The position numbers and the translations under genes are program-made. Positions 8,210-16,602 of a stretch of 64,000 nucleotides of DNA are shown here, one piece after another (the stretch's first letter is position 1; the number at the start of each line of letters is the position of its first letter). This stretch comes from VAZQ01 sp035293945 (GTDB lineage: Bacteria > Pseudomonadota > Alphaproteobacteria > Rhizobiales > Xanthobacteraceae), in contig DATGLV010000024.1 in the NCBI GenBank assembly GCA_035293945.1, positions 1 through 64,000 of the forward strand, in the 5' to 3' direction. Under the pieces are notes generated by a model. It saw only the letters and a program-made list of their open reading frames with translations. It was not told the origin of the DNA and did no database searches.

Positions 8210-8986
8210 ATGCACACCAAACCGCTCTTGCCTCGGAAGATGGGGGTCCGCGGCCGCTTGCTCAGCGCGCTTGCAGCTGCGGCGCTGCTTGCCGGCTGCG
8301 CGCTTAACGGCGATTTCGGCCGAGTTCGCCCCGAGCTCGTCTACGACGACATGCATGATTGGGTCGGGCGCGATGCGGTGCGCGGCGTCGGCGGAAAGCC
8401 GTCCCAATTCCGTCTGACCGACGACGAGCGGCAGCTGCGGGACTTCGGCTACGCACTGATCCAGCCGCCCTACGACCGCACCCATTGGGACAGCGTGTTC
8501 GCAAATTACGGCTGGGAAGGCCCGCGCCCAAACGCGCCCTTCGACCGTACCGCCTATTGGAACAATCTCGATGTTGCCCATCGCCGCTCGGAAGCTTCGA
8601 GCTACGCCCAGATCGTCACCGATGCGCGCAATGACGCGGTCCGCATCGAGCCGTTCTTCGCAGTGGCCGCACTGGTCGTCGACGCCGATCAAAGGCGTGC
8701 ACAAGCTCTCGGCTATGTGGCCAGGAGCACGGGCCTCACCGACGTAGAGGCCAACAATGCGCTCAGCCGAAACAATGAGAACACCGCCGTCATCGAATGG
8801 GTGTGTCGATCGCTCAAGCAACGTGCGGCGTCCTACCGCTATGCGCTCGAGCGGATGATTATCGTCGCGCCGTCTCCCAACGCCGCCGAGGGAGACCGCT
8901 CGCTCGCTTTGTTGGAATCACGCATCGGCATCTATTGCGGCCCGACCCGTGTGACGCCCGCGCACCCGCTTGTGACCAAGGGCTGA
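8210..8986 (+). CDS. Putative lipoprotein of unknown function
   Basis: This 258-residue protein has a lipoprotein signal: a basic N-terminus, a hydrophobic alanine/leucine stretch and the lipobox LAGC with the modified cysteine near residue 30. The mature part begins ALNGDFGRVRPELVYDDMHDW and is largely helical and charged, with one further cysteine pair (WVCRS and IYCGP). No named domain was recognised. ATG 8210 gives a good signal peptide; a TTG at 8189 is possible. It is followed after 120 bp by the RND efflux genes on the same strand but has no outer-membrane-factor features, so it is not a TolC homologue. Confidence 0.78.
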   Translation: MHTKPLLPRKMGVRGRLLSALAAAALLAGCALNGDFGRVRPELVYDDMHDWVGRDAVRGVGGKPSQFRLTDDERQLRDFGYALIQPPYDRTHWDSVFANYGWEGPRPNAPFDRTAYWNNLDVAHRRSEASSYAQIVTDARNDAVRIEPFFAVAALVVDADQRRAQALGYVARSTGLTDVEANNALSRNNENTAVIEWVCRSLKQRAASYRYALERMIIVAPSPNAAEGDRSLALLESRIGIYCGPTRVTPAHPLVTKG

Positions 8987-9106
8987 GGCACGCATCCGCA
9001 ATACTTAGCGCTGACGTGATTTGTCGAAAAGTCTGGGCTCACCCCGTGGCGAACAGCGCGAAATCTGCGATACTGCCGTTGTGCGATCGCAAGAAGGGGC
9101 TGGATC

Positions 9107-10252
9107 ATGACCAGGCGCCCGGAAATCCGAATTGCTCTCGCATCCGCTCTGGTGGCCGCCTTGGTTGGGTGCGGCCAGAACAACAGCTATGTGGCGCCGC
9201 CACCCCCCAAGGTGACCGTATCGGTGCCGGTGCAGCAGCCGGTAACGCGTTATCTGGAGCTGACCGGCAGCGTCGCCGCCGTCAACAGCGCCGATCTGGT
9301 TGCGCGGGTGCCCGGCTTTGTCGAAGCGGTGAGCTATACGGACGGCGCACCGGTAAAGAAGGGCGCACCCCTCTTTACCATCGAGCCGGAGCCGTATGAG
9401 GTGAAGCTGCAACAGGCGATGGCAGCCGAGGCTGGCGCCCAGGCCACCCTGAAGCAAGCGCAGGCCGATTTCGACCGGCAGTCGAAGCTGGTCACCACCC
9501 AATCGGCAACCCAGGTCGCCTACGAGCAGGCACGTGCCAATCGCGACAACGCTCAAGCCAGTCTTCAGCAAGCGCAGGCCAATACCCGGCTCGCGGAGCT
9601 GAACAACGATTATGCGCACGTGCGCGCGCCGTTCGACGGGTTCGTGACGGCGCGGGAGGTCTCGGTCGGCGAATTTGTCGGCGGCGGTGCCGCTCCGACC
9701 GTGCTCGCCACAATCGTGCAGTCCGATCCCGTCTATGTGAATTTCAACATCAGCGAGCAGGACGTGCTGCGGCTGCGGGCCGAGATTGCGCGCCGTGGGC
9801 TCACCCGTGATGACATCAAGAAGGTTGCGGTCGAGGTCGGCCTGCAGACCGAAACCGGTTATCCGCATTCCGGCACATTCGACTATGCGGCCCCGACCGT
9901 GAACGTATCGACCGGCACACTGGTGGCGCGGGCGGTGCTGCAGAATCCCGATCGGGTGCTGCTCCCGGGCTATTTCGTGCGCGTACGTATTCCGGTCGAC
10001 GAAGAGGCGAACGCGCTGCTGGTGCCGGATGTCGCCATCGGTACCGATCAGGGCGGGCGCTACGTGCTGGTGGTCAACAAGGACAATGTGGTCGAGCAGC
10101 GCAAGGTCGGGGTTGGTCCAGTAATCGGCGATTTGCGCGTCATCGATACCGGCGTCAGCGCTGACGACCGCGTCGTGGTGGCGGGAGCGTTGCGCGCGAT
10201 CCCGGGCCAGAAAGTCGATCCGCAGGCCGGCGCCACGGCGGCGAGTCGTTAG
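9107..10252 (+). CDS. RND efflux periplasmic adaptor (AcrA/MexA-like)
   Basis: This 381-residue protein is a membrane fusion protein. It has a lipobox (LVGC, Cys22), an N-terminal biotinyl-lipoyl half (VPGFVEAVSYTDGAPVKKG), a coiled-coil hairpin (about residues 100-165, rich in Q, A and D), the second lipoyl half (YAHVRAPFDGFVTAREVSVG) and C-terminal beta-barrel domains. It bridges the inner-membrane RND pump to an outer-membrane channel. The ribosome binding site AAGAAGGGG precedes ATG 9107. The pump gene follows after 112 bp; its stop codon overlaps the start of a short intergenic hairpin repeat at 10252. No TolC-like gene or TetR/MarR regulator is adjacent, so the channel must be encoded elsewhere. 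Confidence 0.94.
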   Translation: MTRRPEIRIALASALVAALVGCGQNNSYVAPPPPKVTVSVPVQQPVTRYLELTGSVAAVNSADLVARVPGFVEAVSYTDGAPVKKGAPLFTIEPEPYEVKLQQAMAAEAGAQATLKQAQADFDRQSKLVTTQSATQVAYEQARANRDNAQASLQQAQANTRLAELNNDYAHVRAPFDGFVTAREVSVGEFVGGGAAPTVLATIVQSDPVYVNFNISEQDVLRLRAEIARRGLTRDDIKKVAVEVGLQTETGYPHSGTFDYAAPTVNVSTGTLVARAVLQNPDRVLLPGYFVRVRIPVDEEANALLVPDVAIGTDQGGRYVLVVNKDNVVEQRKVGVGPVIGDLRVIDTGVSADDRVVVAGALRAIPGQKVDPQAGATAASR

Positions 10253-10345
10253 CGCATGCTCCGGAAAAGCGGACGCCGGTTTTCCGAGAACAACATGCGC
10301 CGACGCAACGGAAGTGGAGCATATTTCGATCCATTGGATCGGAAT
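10252..10345. repeat. Short hairpin repeat between the two efflux genes
   Basis: The outer arms GCGCATG (10252-10258) and CATGCGC (10294-10300) enclose GGAAAA (10263-10268) and TTTTCC (10280-10285). A second small palindrome, CGATCC-att-GGATCG, follows near 10328-10342. This layout matches an intergenic repeat class common in Bradyrhizobium and relatives. It begins on the last base of the adaptor stop codon and could modulate pump expression or mRNA stability, which is inference. Confidence 0.7.
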
Positions 10346-10364
10346 AGGCTCTAAGGAGCACCCG

Positions 10365-13300
10365 ATGCTCTCCAAGTTCTTCATCGAGCGGCCCGTCCTG
10401 GCGAACGTGATCGCGATCCTGATGGTGGTGATCGGCGCGGTCGCGCTTTACGGGCTGCCGGTCGCGCAATATCCGGACGTGGTGCCGCCGACCGTGCAGG
10501 TGACCACGCGCTATCCGGGCGCCAGCGCCCGCACCGTGATCGATACCGTCGCGCTGCCGATCGAGCAGCAGGTGAACGGCGTCGAAGACATGCTCTACAT
10601 GCAGTCCTATGCGGGAGCGGACGGCACTTATACCCTCACGGTCACCTTCGCCATCGGCACCGATCTCAATTTCGCGCAGGTTCTGGTGCAGAATCGCGTT
10701 TCGAGTGCGCTGTCGTCGCTGCCGCAGGCGGTGCAGGTGCAGGGCGTCAACGTCCAGAAGAGATCAACCTCTATCCTGCAGATCGTCACCCTGACGTCGC
10801 CGGATGCGCGCTTTGACAGTCTCTTTCTCGCCAACTACGCCACCATCAATCTCAAGGACGAGATCAGCCGGCTGCCCGGAGTCGGCAACGTGGTCGTGTT
10901 CGGGGCCGGCCAGTATTCGATGCGGGTGTGGCTCGATCCCGACAAGATGCGGGCGCGCGGACTGACGCCGCAGGACGTGAGCCAGGCGCTGCAGCAGCAG
11001 AGTGCGCAGGTGCCGGCCGGCCAGATCGGCATGCCGCCGGCGCCGCCAGGCCAATCGTTCCAGTACACGCTCAACGTCATGGGCCGGCTCGACGATGCGG
11101 CGCAATTCGCCGACGTGATCGTCAAGGCCGGCAGCTCCGGCGACATCACGCGGGTGCGCGACGTCGGCCGCGTCGAGCTCGGTGCGCAGAGTTATGGCCA
11201 GATCTTCACTCTCGACGGCAACCCGGCGGCAGGGCTTGCCATCTTTCAGTCGCCCGGCGCCAACGCGCTCGACGTCGCCGGCGAGGTGCGCGCCAAGATG
11301 GCGGATCTGGCGCGCGAGTTTCCGCAAGGGCTCACCGACGACGTCCCGTTCGACACCACCATCTTCGTCCATGAATCGGTGCGAGAGGTCTACAAGACGC
11401 TGATCGAAGCCGGGGTTTTGGTGCTCGCCGTCATCCTCGTCTTCCTGCAGGATTGGCGTGGCACGCTGGTGCCCGCCACCACCGTGCCGGTGACCATCAT
11501 CGGCGCCTTCGCGGCCATGGCGGCGCTCCACTTCAGCGTCAATCTCTCCACTCTGTTCGCCGTCGTGCTGGCGATCGGCATCGTGGTCGACGACGCGATT
11601 GTGGTGGTGGAGGCGGCCGCGCACAATCTCGAGAGGGGCATGAGCGGCCACGACGCGGCGATCCGCGCCATGAACGAGCTGTTCGCTCCGATCGTGGGCA
11701 TCACCCTTGTCCTGATGTCGGTGTTCCTGCCGGCTGCGTTTCTGCCCGGGCTGACCGGACGCATGTACGCGCAGTTCGCTCTGGTGATTGCCGCGACCGC
11801 GCTCTTGAGCGCCATCAATGCGGTGACCTTGAAGCCGACCCAAAGCGCGATGTGGTTGCGTGCGCCGGTGCCGCCTTCTCAGCGCAATGCCTTCTATCGC
11901 GCCTTCAACCTCGTCTACGGGCGCCTGGAGCACGGCTACGTGGCGCTGATCGGCCGCATGGCCGGTCGTTCCGGCATCATGGCGATGATCGCGCTTCTGC
12001 TGATCGCGATCGCCGGCTACGGTTTTGCGCGTGTGCCGACCGGATTCCTGCCGATCGAGGACCAGGGCTACATGCTCGCCAGCGTCCAGCTCGCGGACGG
12101 CGCTTCGCTGGAGCGGACCCAGAAGGTGCTGGAGCGGGTCTCAGCCATTGCGCATGCGACTCCGGGCGTTGCCCAGGTGGTCACCATCGCGGGCATATCG
12201 GTGCTCGATAACAGCGCCTCGCTCGCCAATGCGGGAGTCGCCTATATCATCCTCAAGCCATGGGCGGCGCGCGGCGCCGGTGAAGACCTGCGCTCGCTTT
12301 ATCTCGGGCTCAATCAGTCGCTCGGCGCGATCGAGGACGCCCGCACGCTCGTAGTGCCGCCGCCGCCGATCCAGGGTATCGGCAATGCCGCCGGCGCCAC
12401 CATGCAGGTCGAGCTGCGCGACTCGAGCTTCGATCTCGCCAAGCTGCAGGCATCCGTCGACGCCCTGGTGGCCAATGCCTCAAGCCAGTCGAGCCTGCAG
12501 CGCGTGCAATCGACCTTCCGCGCCAGCGCGCCGCAATATCTCGTGACCGTCGACCGGGTGAAGAGCGAGACCCTGCACGTGACGCTCGACCAGGTGTTCT
12601 CTGCGCTCGCGGGCTATGTCGGATCGAGCTATGTGGACCAGTTCAACAAGTTCGGCCGCACCTTCCAGATCTATCTGCAGGGTGATTCCCAGTTTCGCCT
12701 GCGGCCGGAAGACATCGCCAATCTCAGCGTGCGCAGTCAGGACGGCAATGTCATTCCGCTCGGTACACTGGTGAACATCACCCCGACGCTCGGCCCGTCG
12801 CTCATCAGCCTCTACAATCTCTATCCGTCGGCACAGGTCATCGCGATCCCGGCGACCGGGGTGGCGACCGGGGATGCGATCAAGCTGATGGAGGAGGTCG
12901 CAGGCGACACGCTTCCGCGCGGGACCGGCTACGAATGGACGGCGATGTCCTACCAGGAGAAGATCGTCGGCCATCAGATGTATTTCGTCTTCGCGCTGGC
13001 GCTGCTGCTTGTCTATCTGGTGCTGGCCGGGCAATACGAAAGCTGGTTCATGCCGGTGTCGGTGATCCTGTCGGTGCCGCTGTCGCTGATCGGGCCGGTC
13101 GTCGTTCTCAGAGGCCTCGGCATCGAGAACAATCTCTACGTTCAGATCGGCATCATGTTGCTGATCGCGCTGTCGGCGAAGAACGCAATCCTGATCGTCG
13201 AAGTGGCGCGCGAACGGCTGCTTGAAGGCGCGAGCGCGATCGAAGCCGCGATCGCGGGAGCCCGCGCACGCTTTCGCGCAATCCTGATGACGTCCTTCGC

Positions 13301-13514
13301 CTTCATCCTGAGTGTGGTGCCGCTGGTGCTCGCGACCGGTGCCGGCGCCAATGCGCGCAAGTCGATCGGCATCACGGTGTTCTCAGGTATGCTCGCCTCC
13401 ACTTGTCTCGCGGTGCTGTTCGTGCCCTCGTTCTTCATAGTGGTGCAGCACTTCGTGGAACGGCGCGCGGCGCGCAAGAAGAAGAGCACACCCGCGCGCG
13501 TTCCGGCGAAGTAG
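10365..13514 (+). CDS. RND efflux inner-membrane transporter (AcrB/MexB family)
   Basis: This 1049-residue proton-driven multidrug pump of the HAE1 family is full length. The proton-relay residues are intact: adjacent aspartates in TM4 (GIVVDDAIVVVE, residues 409-410, AcrB D407/D408) and the TM10 lysine (SAKNAILIVE, Lys939, AcrB K940). It starts MLSKFFIERPVLANVIAI, the canonical N-terminus, at ATG 10365 with AAGGAG 7 nt upstream. Large periplasmic loops follow TM1 and TM7, and the end is basic (ARKKKS). With the adaptor it forms two thirds of a tripartite exporter. Substrates cannot be predicted from sequence. Confidence 0.96.
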   Translation: MLSKFFIERPVLANVIAILMVVIGAVALYGLPVAQYPDVVPPTVQVTTRYPGASARTVIDTVALPIEQQVNGVEDMLYMQSYAGADGTYTLTVTFAIGTDLNFAQVLVQNRVSSALSSLPQAVQVQGVNVQKRSTSILQIVTLTSPDARFDSLFLANYATINLKDEISRLPGVGNVVVFGAGQYSMRVWLDPDKMRARGLTPQDVSQALQQQSAQVPAGQIGMPPAPPGQSFQYTLNVMGRLDDAAQFADVIVKAGSSGDITRVRDVGRVELGAQSYGQIFTLDGNPAAGLAIFQSPGANALDVAGEVRAKMADLAREFPQGLTDDVPFDTTIFVHESVREVYKTLIEAGVLVLAVILVFLQDWRGTLVPATTVPVTIIGAFAAMAALHFSVNLSTLFAVVLAIGIVVDDAIVVVEAAAHNLERGMSGHDAAIRAMNELFAPIVGITLVLMSVFLPAAFLPGLTGRMYAQFALVIAATALLSAINAVTLKPTQSAMWLRAPVPPSQRNAFYRAFNLVYGRLEHGYVALIGRMAGRSGIMAMIALLLIAIAGYGFARVPTGFLPIEDQGYMLASVQLADGASLERTQKVLERVSAIAHATPGVAQVVTIAGISVLDNSASLANAGVAYIILKPWAARGAGEDLRSLYLGLNQSLGAIEDARTLVVPPPPIQGIGNAAGATMQVELRDSSFDLAKLQASVDALVANASSQSSLQRVQSTFRASAPQYLVTVDRVKSETLHVTLDQVFSALAGYVGSSYVDQFNKFGRTFQIYLQGDSQFRLRPEDIANLSVRSQDGNVIPLGTLVNITPTLGPSLISLYNLYPSAQVIAIPATGVATGDAIKLMEEVAGDTLPRGTGYEWTAMSYQEKIVGHQMYFVFALALLLVYLVLAGQYESWFMPVSVILSVPLSLIGPVVVLRGLGIENNLYVQIGIMLLIALSAKNAILIVEVARERLLEGASAIEAAIAGARARFRAILMTSFAFILSVVPLVLATGAGANARKSIGITVFSGMLASTCLAVLFVPSFFIVVQHFVERRAARKKKSTPARVPAK

Positions 13515-13516
13515 TT

Positions 13517-13680
13517 GCCAGAATCTGGCACGTGTTCCGGCCGAAGCCATAGCGCGGCGAAGACGCGCGTAAACGCGCTTATGGCGAAGAGCCGGAACCC
13601 ATGGCCCTCGGCAGATATGAGAAGCCGCGGCAGTACGGGTCCCTGCATTCGCAGGGACGACGGCTTAGGATTGTGCGTCG
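13517..13680. repeat. Intergenic hairpin repeats after the efflux operon
   Basis: A palindrome, GCCAGA-a-TCTGGC, at 13517-13529 directly follows the pump stop codon. An element with the hairpin GTCCCTGC (13639-13646) attc GCAGGGAC (13651-13658) follows. The same hairpin, inverted, recurs at 46624-46643. Sequences of this GGGTCCCTGC-NTTC-GCAGGGACGAC form are frequent between genes in this bacterial group. There is no coding potential, and the flanking genes converge here. Confidence 0.7.
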
Positions 13681-13695
13681 ATCGTGCCGAAATCC

Positions 13696-14736
13696 TTAGA
13701 ACGTCACCAGCGGATTGACCGGCGAGCCGGTGCCGCCTTCGACCGGCAGCGGCGCGAAGCTGATCACCGCCTCGTAGCGGTTGAGCCGCCGCGCCGTCGT
13801 GATCAGCTCCTCGAGGTCGAGGCATTCGACGATGTTGATCCCCATCCAGATCAGCACCGCCACGTGGATCGGATTGCGCATCCCCTCCCAGCCCGGCCGC
13901 GGCGCCCAGTCGATGTTGAAGTCGTGGCCGATGAAAGCCGGCAGGCGCTCGTGGATCCACGGCAGCGTGTCCGGATAATAGCCGGCGACCGGGGTCGACC
14001 AGGGGCCCGCCGCCGCCCGCCGCTTCCAGCGCCCGGTATAGAGGAGGGGGATGTCACCGGGGCCGATCTTCACGCCGGAGCGCACCTCCCAGGCTTCGAG
14101 ATCGGCGCGCCGGATCGGCGTGCTCGGGTCGATCCAGTCGACGCCCTTGAGCTGCGGGATGTCGTAGATGACGGCGCGGGTGGTGACGCCGCCGCGCCAA
14201 TTCATCACGCTGCCCTTGGTACAACCATTCTCGGGTGTCACGTTCTCCTTGACGGAGACCCCGTTGTACATCTGCCCGTTCTCGAAGAAGTGGCACCAGG
14301 AGTCGATATGGGCGACCGTCTGTCCATGATAGCTCACCTGATAGTTGTCGGTCGTGCCCCCGTCGGTGATGACGTTGGTGACGCGATGGAAGACGCCCGG
14401 CGGACCGACATCGGCGGCGGCCACCTGCGGCTCGGCATGGGCGAGCGACACCACGATCCCCTCCTTGGCAAGCCGCATTGCACTTGCGACCTTTTCCGGC
14501 GTCACCAGGTTCATGGTGCCCCGCGACTCCTGTCCAACCGGCGCCCACTTGCCCCAGGTCTTGAACTGCGTGCGCCATTGCTCGTACTCGGCGCGCAGCA
14601 CGCCGGTATCGAACGGCGCCGCTGCGGCAGGTGCAGGCGGTGCGGTCTGGCCTTGCGCGCGCATCGCGATCCCGCCGACCAAGGCGGCGGCGATGAGGCC
14701 ACCCGACACGGCGAGCGAGGTCAGGCTTTTGTGCAT
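13696..14736 (-). CDS. Cyclase-family metal-dependent hydrolase, exported
   Basis: This 346-residue protein belongs to the cyclase / kynurenine-formamidase-like superfamily. The metal site is visible as AHIDSWCHF, with His143, Asp145 and His149 matching the H-x-D-xxx-H of the family, preceded by the YHGQTV strand. Unlike cytosolic KynB it has a hydrophobic N-terminus (about residues 5-25) followed by an alanine/proline linker, so it is probably exported. ATG 14736 is chosen because GGAGG lies just upstream; an in-frame start 12 codons earlier lacks this. It is divergent from the SET-domain gene. Such longer cyclase proteins are common in soil rhizobiales, and their substrates are mostly unknown. 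Confidence 0.83.
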   Translation of the reverse strand: MHKSLTSLAVSGGLIAAALVGGIAMRAQGQTAPPAPAAAAPFDTGVLRAEYEQWRTQFKTWGKWAPVGQESRGTMNLVTPEKVASAMRLAKEGIVVSLAHAEPQVAAADVGPPGVFHRVTNVITDGGTTDNYQVSYHGQTVAHIDSWCHFFENGQMYNGVSVKENVTPENGCTKGSVMNWRGGVTTRAVIYDIPQLKGVDWIDPSTPIRRADLEAWEVRSGVKIGPGDIPLLYTGRWKRRAAAGPWSTPVAGYYPDTLPWIHERLPAFIGHDFNIDWAPRPGWEGMRNPIHVAVLIWMGINIVECLDLEELITTARRLNRYEAVISFAPLPVEGGTGSPVNPLVTF

Positions 14737-14850
14737 GCGATCCTCCACTAGGATTTTCGAGAATCCTCTCATCGGGATTCCGAGTTGGTTTGGTGGGAAG
14801 GATCCGCATGGTACACGCGCGGTAAAGGCCGCGATACCGAGGGTTGACCG

Positions 14851-15291
14851 ATGAGCGCGCGCCTAACTCGCGTCGGTCGCTCCATGACCGGGCTCGGCCT
14901 GTTTGCCGTGAAAGCAATCAAGCGCGGCGGCTATATCGCCACCTATCGGGGCCGGCGCATCCCGAACGAAGAAGCGGATCGGCGCGAGGCGAGGGGGGCC
15001 CGATACATGTTCACGCTCGACGGCAGATGGACCATCGATGGCTCACCGCGTTGGAACAAGGCGCGCTACATCAATCATTCCTGCGAGCCCAATGCAAAGG
15101 CGGTCGTGCGCAGCGGCCGCCTCGTGATCGTGGCGCTGCGCCGCATCGAGCCCGGTGAGGAGATCACCTACCACTACGGGCAGGAATATCTTGATCTCTT
15201 CTTCAAGGATGATTGCCGCTGCGCAGCGTGTCGCGCGAAACGGCATCGCTCCCTCCGCACAGGACGCCTCCCGCTTGGGTCTATCCGCTGA
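14851..15291 (+). CDS. SET-domain protein (putative lysine methyltransferase)
   Basis: This 146-residue protein is almost entirely a SET domain. It has an N-terminal GRSMTGLGLFAVKAIKRG, the S-adenosylmethionine-binding NHSCEPN motif at residues 75-81, GEEITYHYG at 102-110 including the catalytic tyrosine region, and a short post-SET cysteine cluster (CRCAAC, Cys122/124/127) that would bind zinc with the SET cysteine. All core motifs are intact, so activity is plausible. Bacterial SET proteins are known, for example in Chlamydia and Legionella, but targets outside pathogens are largely unknown. It is divergent from the cyclase gene with a 114-bp shared promoter region. It may methylate a basic DNA-binding or ribosomal protein, which is inference. 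Confidence 0.88.
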   Translation: MSARLTRVGRSMTGLGLFAVKAIKRGGYIATYRGRRIPNEEADRREARGARYMFTLDGRWTIDGSPRWNKARYINHSCEPNAKAVVRSGRLVIVALRRIEPGEEITYHYGQEYLDLFFKDDCRCAACRAKRHRSLRTGRLPLGSIR

Positions 15292-15300
15292 CGCTTTTTG

Positions 15301-15849
15301 CTACTGCGGCATCGGCTGGCACTTGGCGGCGGTGAGCGTCTCCTGCGCCGAGGCGATGAGGCCCGGCTCCGCGGCCAACGCTTTGATGACAATGAGCCCC
15401 GTATTGGTCGGCGATTCCACGATCAGGCGGTCTGCCGCCGTGATCTCTTCGTTGTCGGGCAGGTCGTTGTGCTGGTCTGCGGTCATGAGATCGAGCTCGA
15501 TGACGCGACGTCCCGCGGCGCGGTCGTTGATGGCGTAATAGGGGACGTCGGCGCGGGTGTAGAAGGAAACCGAAGTGTAGGATTGGCTGATCGGGACCGA
15601 GAACTTCAGCGGCGCGTTGGTCAGATCGTAGCGGCAGACCGCCATGGCGAAGGCCGGATCCATGAACGGCATGGTGGCCTTGTCGGGCGTGGGAGGCGGC
15701 ACCGGCACGACCGCGTTGACGGGCGTGATCGGCGCGAGCCGGGAATAGGCGTCGTGGGTGGCCAGGCTCGGCAGCTCCAGCACGGTGACGAGATGGACGA
15801 TACCGCCGAGCAGGGTGCCGCCCAGTAGCCAGAGCAGGAATCGAATCAT
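15301..15849 (-). CDS. DUF1254-like membrane-anchored protein
   Basis: This 182-residue protein has one N-terminal membrane helix (IRFLLWLLGGTLLGGIVHLV) and a periplasmic remainder. It contains a VCRYDLTNAPLKFSVP segment and a conserved YTSVSFYTRADVPYY strand, as in short DUF1254 proteins of Rhizobiales. Its start overlaps the end of the upstream DUF1214-like gene by 4 bp, indicating translational coupling. In larger proteins of other bacteria DUF1254 and DUF1214 are fused, so the two products probably act together at the outer face of the inner membrane. Biochemical function is unknown. Confidence 0.75.
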   Translation of the reverse strand: MIRFLLWLLGGTLLGGIVHLVTVLELPSLATHDAYSRLAPITPVNAVVPVPPPTPDKATMPFMDPAFAMAVCRYDLTNAPLKFSVPISQSYTSVSFYTRADVPYYAINDRAAGRRVIELDLMTADQHNDLPDNEEITAADRLIVESPTNTGLIVIKALAAEPGLIASAQETLTAAKCQPMPQ

Positions 15850-16424
15850 GGGCAGGCCTTCTGGCTGATCGTGGGCATCGGGGTGTCGGGCCCGGAGCGT
15901 GTGGCGAGGCCGACCGGCGTGTCGTAGAGGCGCAGCACCAGCACGTAACGTTCAATGCCGCCGGTCGGCAGCCAGTTGCCGGGCCGGGCACGCGGGCCGA
16001 TCGTGATGCTGAAGGTTCCGTCGGCGTTGCGGATGATTTCCTGGCTCGTGAAGCCGTTGCGCTGCACGGAATTGGCGACCAGCTTGCCCTCGGGATCGTA
16101 CAGCGTCAGCGTCCAGAACCGTGCCTGCGGGGTCGTGCCGGCCAAGACGACATCGCAGCGGCCGTCGAGCGGGCGCTCGGCGTCATCGGTGCGTGCATAG
16201 AACATGATTCCGTCGCCCGAGCCGATCGGCAGTTCGCCGCTGCGCGCCACCATGGCTCGCGCATAAGGATCGATGCCTGGCGTGCCGTTCTTGGGCCAAG
16301 CCGTCCAGGCTCCAACCGCGATGCCCCCATAAGCGACGCCATCCTTCAAGGCGAGCCAAGTCGTGCCCAGGCCGATCAAGGCGGCGGCGGCGAAGCAGAA
16401 CAATAATCCCAGAAGCAGCCGCAC
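15846..16424 (-). CDS. DUF1214-like membrane-anchored protein
   Basis: This 192-residue protein has an N-terminal membrane anchor (LLLGLLFCFAAAALIGLGTTW) and a DUF1214-type domain (RFWTLTLYDPEGKLVANSVQ, then the FTSQEIIRNADGTFSITIGP stretch). The GNWLPTG motif near residue 150 is typical of the family. It is the first gene of a two-gene unit with the DUF1254-like gene, overlapping it by 4 bp. The family is widespread in soil and marine proteobacteria but has no proven role. Confidence 0.78.
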   Translation of the reverse strand: MRLLLGLLFCFAAAALIGLGTTWLALKDGVAYGGIAVGAWTAWPKNGTPGIDPYARAMVARSGELPIGSGDGIMFYARTDDAERPLDGRCDVVLAGTTPQARFWTLTLYDPEGKLVANSVQRNGFTSQEIIRNADGTFSITIGPRARPGNWLPTGGIERYVLVLRLYDTPVGLATRSGPDTPMPTISQKACP

Positions 16425-16602
16425 GTGCGATCCAATGCCTGCCCGCCGCTAGATCCTAGGCGCAGCTCTTGTCGGAACACCCACGCCCGCCTTCGGCTCC
16501 GCGAACGGCAAGCATTTTCCGGAACGTGCGCAAATCACGGCGGCTGATACTATGTGTCGAGATTACCATCCTCTCAGCCGGCAAGGCCGGAGGGAAGGGG
16601 GA

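Noticed and set aside
9005..10384. 459-residue minus-strand frame opposite the efflux adaptor
   Set aside because: Antisense shadow of a clear adaptor gene; composition is arginine/histidine-heavy and no ribosome binding site is seen.
13684..14751. 355-residue open frame on the plus strand opposite the cyclase gene
   Set aside because: High GC keeps the antisense frame open. The minus-strand gene has a signal, ribosome binding site and family metal motif; the plus frame is arginine/histidine-rich with no motif.
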